Of a stretch of 64,000 nt of DNA, positions 58,301 through 64,000 are shown piece after piece (position 1 is the stretch's first letter; every line of letters starts with the position of its first letter). A program made the position numbers and the translations under genes. The stretch is from Leuctra nigra (taxonomy: Eukaryota > Arthropoda > Insecta > Plecoptera > Leuctridae). The notes below the pieces were generated by a model. That model saw only the letters and a program-made list of their open reading frames with translations, ran no database searches and was not told the origin of the DNA. The stretch is from the NCBI GenBank assembly GCA_934045905.1, contig OW203769.1, positions 31,747,345-31,811,344 of the forward strand, given 5' to 3'.

Positions 58301-61300
58301 AGCTTAGCGGAAAGATACACCAACTTGATGTAATTTGGTAAATGATCAGTTTTTTTCATGATTTCAATACAAATAATTGTTTTGGAATCATGCTATTATG
58401 TTCCACTAGGTACTTTCGATTAGTAATTTCAGGATTCATTAATTAAAAGATTGTAGGTATGTAGCAAATTTTAAATCTGTTTGTATCAATGTGCCTTTGT
58501 TTAGTACTATTAGTGGAAAAATATAGTAAAAAGGGTGACTGAAGTTTTCTGAGTGTTTTGGGCCACATTGAATAACCAAACGAGTGGACCTGCAATGGGG
58601 ATAAATTGCATAGTGCCAAATATTCCAGAGATTTCAAGTTAACCGCTTGGGAACAAAAATATGAGGTTTTGTTTTTCATTTGTTAGAATAACATCGTCAT
58701 AGAAAATAATTAGGTACACTTGGCCAAACAAAACTTGAACGTTCAATAAATCTGATTGGCTGATAAATGTAGGATCGCACCATCAAAAGTCAGTCTAAGC
58801 GATCTCATTGTCTCACTCTAGTAGGTGACCTCACATTTCAATGATAATAACAAGCTTTGATTGGTTATGGGACATGACCAGCAGTCATTCAAATTTGGTC
58901 AACGTTCTAGTTTTGTTTGGCCGAGTGTACCTATGTGGACCAAACTTCATGTTGTGTGACTGGCCACACCTCTTTAATTTTGACATTACTGCAGCAAGAA
59001 AATCATACAATTAGTAGTAGTACCTAATACAGCTAATACCCATCAAATTTGTTTGGTGCTAGGATAGTGCCGAGTTCATGGTTGGTGCTGATATCCGACA
59101 TGTTAGATGTAGCACCGTGCTATTAAAATGTGTTTGCTATATTAGGTAAGGCTCCAGGAACTTCCATGAGATTTTAATTACCTACGTAGAGATTAGACAA
59201 TAAGCAGGGCTCCTAACAGATCACTATTTTCACTAAAAGTCATTTTTTTGAGCCAGGTCAATAAAAGTCATTTTTTTTGGAAAAAGTAAGACAGTCCACC
59301 CACTTATTTTTCATGACAGTCAAAATTGGCTTAAATGTGTGTACAAATCGCTTAGAAATGCACCAAAATTGTTTCTGAAATTCAAAATTTTATCCGGGGC
59401 TGTTTGCCCCGGACCCTTGAACTGTATTGAGAGGCCCTCCCCCCAAACCCCCCATATTGTTCATAATCAAATACGATTTCCCTAACAAACTTCAATCGTC
59501 CGCCCAATTATGATTTTAAAAACTAACCACTGGCTTGAGAATTGATTTTAGTTAATGATATAATAATTTTTCAATCATTGTTTCTGTACAATAAATACCT
59601 TTAACTATTTTTTAATGAAGAGTGCTATACATATTTGTAATGAATGAAGGACAGATGGGACACACTATTTGCCAACTCGTTTTTAGAATTGTCATTTGGA
59701 TGCTTTATATTCTGGCACACTAATTATAATAGACAACATCATAAACTATCAGAGCTCTCTGGCGGGAGAAATATCGGCGCGCATTGCCTATCGGTAGAGC
59801 CAGTTTTAAATGGTGATGCGCGAATTCGCGAATTGTTCTGATTGCACTATTTTCTTCTACTAAAATCCATTTCATTGTGTATAGAACCCAAATCTACCAT
59901 TTTTACATCGCGAAAAAAAACGAAATCCAACCCTGATCGCGATATTCAACATTTTCCGCGAAATGACCACGAAATAAAGGGTTTCTATTAAAATTACTGC
60001 TTTTATCCCCCTAACAGGTCACACAACAACAAACGAAACCAGTTTCTTTCCATGTGCTACTCACTCGACCCCCTCCCCCTCGCCAGACACTTTGCTACCC
60101 ACCCTCAAAGTGAACCAGACCAGTCTAACCAGTTGATGATGCCTCCAGGCTGCTTTGTTTTGCGCCCCCATCTGTTCAAGGTCGACCGGTTTTCCCAACC
60201 CCCTTTCCACCCTCAACCAGTCGCAACTATTTATCAATAGTCTACTTACACAGAAGGATATTTTGGAACAATTACTGCACTGAAAATGGTTGGATTGGGA
60301 AAGAAAATATCTTGTCAAACTATACATTTTGCGTCATGAAATTTTAAATATGTATCATCTATACAGAGAAAATGTGGGTTGGGGAAAAGACAGTACAGAG
60401 CATTAAAGACGCCATTCTAGACGAGCCTATTTCAGTGCTAATAGTGCATGACCAATCCATTCCAATCCCTCCTCCAAAGTGGCATACATGTTTTTCATCA
60501 AGTAATGGTTTCTGGGGGCTATTACAATGTGTTTTATAACCAATTTAATATCACCACAAAATCGCGAAATCCCTCTTCCAGAAAAAACACAAAAAACGAA
60601 ATTGATGATTTTAAAAACGAATTTTAAGAAATAAAATCACCATTTAAAACTGGCTCTACCTATCGGTAGAGATCCGATTATATGGTGATCGCGAAATTTT
60701 CGAAGTGTTGTAAATGACTCATATTTCTAAATATAAATACGTTTCCATATGTTTCTGACCCAAAAACACTGGAATCTAATCGCGACAAAACGCGAAATTT
60801 ACCCTTAACACCGCTAAACACCACCAAACTGACTAAATCGCGAAATATACCGCGAAATATCACCAAATTGAATATATTTTATGTTATTTTGTAAATTTCG
60901 CAGTTGCTTTTCTAATTTTTCTCAGGATCACCAAGGTAAACCCCACTATTCAACCTTTTTTATTTCTAAAATCAGTCAGAGACCCTCCCCTATTCGCGTA
61001 AATGACAGAAGAGCTCTGACCTTGTAGAAAACTACTTGGGGTTGCTTAGTGGGAGGGGCAGTGACCTCGCATTATCACGTGAAAATAAAGTTGACATATG
61101 TCTTTTACAGTCGCAATACATAAACAAACAGCATGAAACAGCTTATAATAATTTTAATTTTGATTTTGCATTGTGAAAAACCAAGGTGGACAGTCACATG
61201 CTGCACTGGCTTACCAAGGAGGGTATGTGAGTGATAGGTATAATATTGACTATCTTCATTTAGATCGCGAAAAAATGTCTAGTTACCTAACAACATTGCT

Positions 61301-63539
61301 CTGGCATTTGAATAGAAGAGTAAATGGTGACAATATTATGAAAGTCCCAGCACTTGTATGTACACTGTTCCATTTTTATTATTCTTCAATGGAAATTCTA
61401 ATACTCATAATCTGAAGTTTATCTATATTTTTTAAAAACATAAAACGCGAAATTGACAAATCTTAAAACCACAAAACGCCAAATTTCCAATTTCAAAAAC
61501 GAAATTTTGAAGTTTTTAAAACCATATAATCGGATCTCTACCTATCGGGTACCTGGTTCAATCCAACCTGCAGTCTCTACTCGTAGTCTGTATACATCTC
61601 ATATGATTAGGTATAAATTCAAGTCTGTACGACATTGAATAAATGAAAACTATTTGAACAACTTGTTCTTAGATGTAAACAAATCCAATAATTACGAATA
61701 AAATATAATATCGGGACATTTCCACGTCAATTAATGAGATAATGGTGAATTTCCTTTTGAATGACGCTCCTCAGCCAATGAGAGGCGAGCATTCTGCTCT
61801 GGAGCTGAAGACTGTAGGTTAGTCACGCCCCAAATGCACCGCCATAATATGGTTTCCGCGCATGCGAAGTAGGTTTGTGATGTTGTCTATTTCAAGTGAT
61901 CAATCATTAAGCCAAATGATATAATTTATGTATAACTTATCTATTTTATTTTCAAACGCCGATAACGTTGGTAATTTTTTGGTAATTTTTTTTACCTACA
62001 AAGAAAGTCATTCAAACTCACTATTTTTGAAGGTAGAAACTGTTGGGAGCCCTGAATAAGTGAATAGGACACCTGTTGCGCAGTCGACCAATCACAGTCC
62101 TACAGGCCAGGTGCTTGGGCTGTCGGTGCTACTGAAAGTTCTTGCTGATGTAATCGTGTAGTAAAAGATGAATACACTGTAAATGCATGTGTTAGTGTTA
62201 CAATGTCTCCGTTGATTCTGTTGCAGAAGACAATGGGAAAGAAGCGCAAGCCCGCGGCTGAAGCCAATGGAGCGGAAGACGGAGCGGTAATTATCTTTTA
62301 CTTATATTATTAAACCATAGATAGACAAACCTCTCTTCATAGGCTTTACTTTGAATACAATTCATTCGATTGCTGTACCTACTATTTTACACTAACTTCT
62401 ACATGATCTCGGCAAAACCAGATGCCAACGGTTTGCTCTTCTCTCATTACGTAGTGGAGACTGCAGTTTCTAAGGGAAGTTCGTATAATAATGTGTAACC
62501 AGAGGGGCGATCACATCAAATGAGTACTTTACTTTCTAGTCACAGTGACTAGCTTCTCATCTCACCCTAGAAGGTTGTATAATATAGTCTGCTTTTTTAT
62601 TGTATGAACTCTCACCAGATGGAGCCACAGTCAGTTGTTCTGCTAGGCCAAGAAAGACTTCATTGCGCGCTCAGCTTGCAATGTTGTCTTTCTCGGCCTA
62701 GCAGAACAACTGACGGTGTCTCGGTCTGTAGAGAGTTCAAACATAGGAAAAACGAACTGTATTGAGACGAGAAAGTTGTAAGTTTATGTGATTGCACCCC
62801 TGATGTCAAACTTGCAGCCTTTCTGCTCCGAGGATATTCATGTAGTGTTCCTTGTGCATGTGTCCAGTTGTTTGTCCTGGAGGAATTGGTGCCCGTTACT
62901 CATGGTTTCAAATAAATGCGTAGGTTCTGTCGTCGCACAAAACGTAACTGTCGCCTAACAATTTCCTTGTAGTGTTAGCTAAAACTGACAGGTAGGGTCA
63001 CTCTAAGTTGAGTAATTAATAGGGGTGTGCGAATCCAGGATTTTTAATCCGTATCCCAAACCAAATCTAAAAGGTTGCGAATTTGATCCCGAATCCGAAT
63101 TTGCAGACCTTGACCAGACATTCATGACTTTGGGGCAATCTGAAGTGGTTTGGATCCGGTTTGAAATCTGATGGATTCACACACCCCTAGAAATATAGGT
63201 ATATTACTACGTCGTCCGTCCTTGAAAATTGCACGGTATACCAATTCAAATCATATTTGCACAAAAGGGTGCACAAGGTTCAGTAGAATCTTGTTGTGAA
63301 TCAAGTCCCGTTTACAATGTTTTTAATTTTCTGCACGAAAATTTCAATCCGATTGAATTACATAAATGTCCATTTTCTTTAAAAATTTTGGTAGGGTCAA
63401 TGTAACATTCTGTTTGGTTGCGCTTTGCTCTAAAACATTCCATCGCTTGCTTCGTTCCCAGGGGGATGGTCCGAAGAACGGAAAAGTGCCGAAGCTTGAG
63501 GAAGCTGAGAAGAAGAAGTCTCCCAAGAAGGCCAAGTAA
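52370..63539 (+). CDS. Nlp: Nucleoplasmin-like histone chaperone
   Basis: Nucleoplasmin-family proteins are pentameric nuclear chaperones that bind core histones. Six exons (52370-52397, 52519-52628, 54149-54365, 58020-58123, 62227-62286, 63462-63539) join in phase to 198 aa. Residues 10-118 form the core: GLALKQ, then IILGVDAEKDDVNVVQVE, then PIAILEHGKTWTATL and FKLIAGKGPVYVQGN, closely matching the insect Nlp core. Exon 4 gives the acidic tract (EEDGEDQMEEEDDDEEMSEGE), a histone-binding feature of the family. Exon 5 carries the basic GKKRKPAAE and exon 6 ends KKKSPKKAK, likely the two halves of a nuclear localisation signal. The usual aromatic FWG/FYG near the N-terminus is replaced by SHFVSLML. 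The length exceeds the roughly 150 aa of Drosophila Nlp, mostly in the tail. Confidence 0.92.
52629..53529. other. Nlp intron 2 left part, no gene seen
   Basis: Contains inverted blocks TGGTCCGTTTCAGACCTAGA (52699) and CTAGGTCTGAGACGGACCAT (53024), the ends of a miniature element of about 345 bp, followed by dense TAGGTAGGTACCTACC motifs (53045-53215). Confidence 0.6.
53530..54004. mobile_element. hAT-like element with CAGTGTTCGAATTGGG ends
   Basis: Inverted ends CAGTGTTCGAATTGGG / CCCAATTCGAACACTG and the exact duplication TAAAAATC (53522-53529, 54005-54012). The interior has repeated CCATCCCCCCATAA blocks and a long C-run (53919-53936). About 140 bp upstream of Nlp exon 3. Confidence 0.88.
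54373..54964 (+). repeat. 74-bp minisatellite, 8 copies
   Basis: Eight head-to-tail units start at 54373, 54447, 54521, 54595, 54669, 54743, 54817 and 54891, nearly identical. Each begins CATCGTGGTGCTAGTAAAGT and ends GGCCCTCAATG. Substitutions are confined to a few sites (GTACC/GTGCC, GCGTTC/GCGCTC). The array starts 7 bp after the exon 3 donor of Nlp. Confidence 0.95.
55093..55419. mobile_element. Miniature element with TA flanks
   Basis: Ends AAGTTCGTTCACGTTAAGAA / TTCTAAACGTGAACTAACTT (near-inverted), with TA on each side. In Nlp intron 3. Confidence 0.6.
55430..55560 (+). repeat. Dispersed repeat shared with 29735-29870
   Basis: CATAAAACGGTATTTGAACG, GGCTGCTGGTCAGGTTCC and TTATTATCAATGAAAT occur in the same order and orientation at 29748-29870 in EFHC intron 3. 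Confidence 0.6.
55630..56919 (+). mobile_element. Composite foldback/modular element, copy 2
   Basis: Same architecture and same outer limits as 1946-3768: a foldback head (55630-55985, arms of about 145 bp), a shorter modular tract with ACTTCCGGTTT...AAAATGGCGG repeats (near 56190, 56340, 56465), a TCACGGCCCTCTAGC tail and the terminal hairpin GTGGAGCG-AC-CGCTCCAC (56896-56913) followed by TAGATT. About 530 bp shorter than copy 1 through fewer modules. Confidence 0.75.
57011..57648. mobile_element. hAT-like element with TAGGGATGTCGG ends and A/T cores
   Basis: Ends TAGGGATGTCGGCGGGTACC... and ...GACCCGCCGACATCCCTA, with the exact duplication GTATGTAC (57003-57010, 57649-57656). Same layout as 34964-35461. 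Its right duplication overlaps the TA target and first base of the mariner-type element that follows. Confidence 0.88.
57656..57866 (+). mobile_element. Mariner-type miniature element, copy 2
   Basis: Ends CACTCGGCCAAACAAAACTT / AAGTTTTGTTTGGCCAAGTG, TA outside both. 211 bp. Inverse copy at 58717-58927. Confidence 0.85.
58717..58927 (-). mobile_element. Mariner-type miniature element, copy 3
   Basis: Reverse complement of 57656-57866, also exactly 211 bp, with TA on both sides. The two copies lie on either side of Nlp exon 4, so the pre-mRNA could fold over that exon. Confidence 0.85.
58930..59786. other. Nlp intron 4 sequence, no gene seen
   Basis: AT-rich DNA. From about 59205 the segment GGGCTCCTAACAGATCACT... 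has a probable partner at 62030-62055 (ACTGTTGGGAGCCCTGAAT), suggesting ends of a larger insertion that now carries the two hAT-like elements. Confidence 0.45.
59795..60658 (-). mobile_element. TAGAGCC-family hAT-like element, copy 2
   Basis: Ends TAGAGCCAGTTTTAAATGGT and its inverse, with CCTATCGG on both sides (59787-59794, 60659-60666). It is the uninterrupted version of 46953-48305 in opposite orientation. No transposase. Confidence 0.9.
60667..61540. mobile_element. Second hAT-like element sharing the same target
   Basis: Ends TAGAGATCCGATTATATGG / CCATATAATCGGATCTCTA, with CCTATCGG on both sides (60659-60666, 61541-61548). Related to its left neighbour by TAGAG...ATGGTGAT and CGCGAAAT subterminal motifs, but with a different interior. 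Confidence 0.9.
61549..62226. other. Nlp intron 4 right part, no gene seen
   Basis: No coding or RNA signal. Contains the probable right end (GGGAGCCC, about 62044) of the older insertion described for 58930-59786. Confidence 0.4.
62603..62746. repeat. 144-bp foldback in Nlp intron 5
   Basis: Arms of about 65 bp pair from TATGAACTCTC / GAGAGTTCAAACATA inwards, almost perfectly through CAGTTGTTCTGCTAGGCC and AGAAAGAC, to a loop near 62675. The shape is that of a small foldback transposon; an RNA hairpin is possible. Confidence 0.75.
63020..63189. mobile_element. 170-bp miniature element before the last Nlp exon
   Basis: Inverted ends TAGGGGTGTGCGAATCC / GGATTCACACACCCCTA. The flanks do not give an exact 8-bp duplication. 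The TAGGGGTG end resembles the hAT-like elements at 20252 and 57011. Confidence 0.65.
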
Positions 63540-63723
63540 TCGGGGAGCGTATTGACACATTCACAAGTTTAAACAAGAAATATGCTTTAAACAAACCCAT
63601 TGGAATCAATGGTAAGACTGCTCCACGGAGACTTCTCCATTAACTACCATGTTCCACGCCATACACTTGGCATATGTATTCAACTACAGTAAAACCTCCG
63701 TAAGCCGAAGTTGAAGAGACCTT

Positions 63724-63729
63724 AATAAA
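63724..63729 (+). terminator. Polyadenylation signal of Nlp
   Basis: AATAAA about 185 bp after the Nlp stop codon at 63537-63539. It is the first hexamer after the stop. Confidence 0.6.
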
Positions 63730-63763
63730 CCACTTAGACTTATAATCAGAATTGTTTATGTAT

Positions 63764-63967
63764 TCAGTATTCACCGAGACTCCTGGTGCTGACGCTCTGT
63801 CCTGGTTTCTTCCTCATCTCTTTCTTCTTCTGAGCCTCCCTCTGCCTTGCGTTGACCGCAACGTCTCGAGCTGTCAAGGCCTCCCCTCGATGCCCCGAGA
63901 CCTGCTCCTGATCCTGATCGTCCTGCAGATTCCCCGAGTTAACTTGGCAACGAAGACACTCGGTCAT
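63764..63967 (-). other. Possible C-terminal coding exon of a convergent gene, uncertain
   Basis: A GC-rich minus-strand frame of 67 codons (ECLRCQVNSGNLQDD near the start, KKKEMRKKPGQSVSTRSLGEY-like end split here) ends in a stop about 225 bp from the Nlp stop, facing it. Base composition is like the exons of this window rather than its introns. However, an in-frame stop lies just before the first ATG, no clear acceptor is visible before the right edge, and I recognise no family. It may be a terminal exon cut by the window or chance. Confidence 0.25.
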
Positions 63968-64000
63968 TTACGAGCATGATTCACTGCACTCGGGAGAACG

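Overview
The window is eukaryotic, almost certainly an insect. Coding exons are short, GC-rich islands split by AT-rich introns with GT-AG (once GC-AG) borders, and transposon debris fills most of the rest. I favour a hemipteran such as a planthopper because of the many GTAGGTACCTAC-like motifs, the RTE-type and jockey/CR1-like retroelements and the hAT, TTAA-type and mariner miniature elements. The species is an inference, not a reading. I see no viral, bacterial, CRISPR or listed-agent sequence.

Five genes can be assembled, with codon phase matching at every junction. (1) Minus strand, 25012 to 11626 and on past the left edge: a pseudouridine-5'-phosphate glycosidase fused to the start of a PfkB sugar kinase; 8 exons, 384 codons seen. 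(2) Plus strand 25482-26207: single-exon LIPT2 (mitochondrial octanoyltransferase), head-to-head with gene 1 over a 469-bp shared promoter region. (3) Plus strand 26324-51906: an EFHC1/EFHC2-type protein with three DM10 domains (axonemal microtubule inner protein family); 12 exons, 572 aa. Its ATG is only 116 bp after the LIPT2 stop. (4) Minus strand 36147-33130: a 3-exon gene for a 92-aa secreted six-cysteine peptide, nested inside intron 6 of the EFHC gene, with its own TATA box and polyadenylation signal. (5) Plus strand 52370-63539: a nucleoplasmin-like histone chaperone; 6 exons, 198 aa.

Layout. 1-11.6 kb is intron of gene 1, with one composite foldback element (1946-3768) and one hAT-like element. 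12.2-17.6 kb is a deep nest: an old LINE split by a hAT-like element (itself split by an RTE-type fragment), a second LINE and a TTAA-type element. 18.2-25.0 kb carries the glycosidase exons with more insertions. 26.3-51.9 kb is the EFHC gene with the nested peptide gene and about twenty repeats. 52.4-63.5 kb is the nucleoplasmin-like gene, whose introns carry a 74-bp minisatellite, a second composite foldback element and a pair of adjacent hAT-like elements sharing one target site.

The host genes act in separate processes: pseudouridine salvage, lipoate attachment, ciliary or flagellar axonemes, chromatin assembly and secretion. The first two form a divergent pair that may both act in mitochondria. 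The most unusual material is the mobile DNA: precise nests whose target duplications give the order of insertion, two related hAT-like elements side by side at the same 8-bp target, and palindrome-rich elements filling whole introns.
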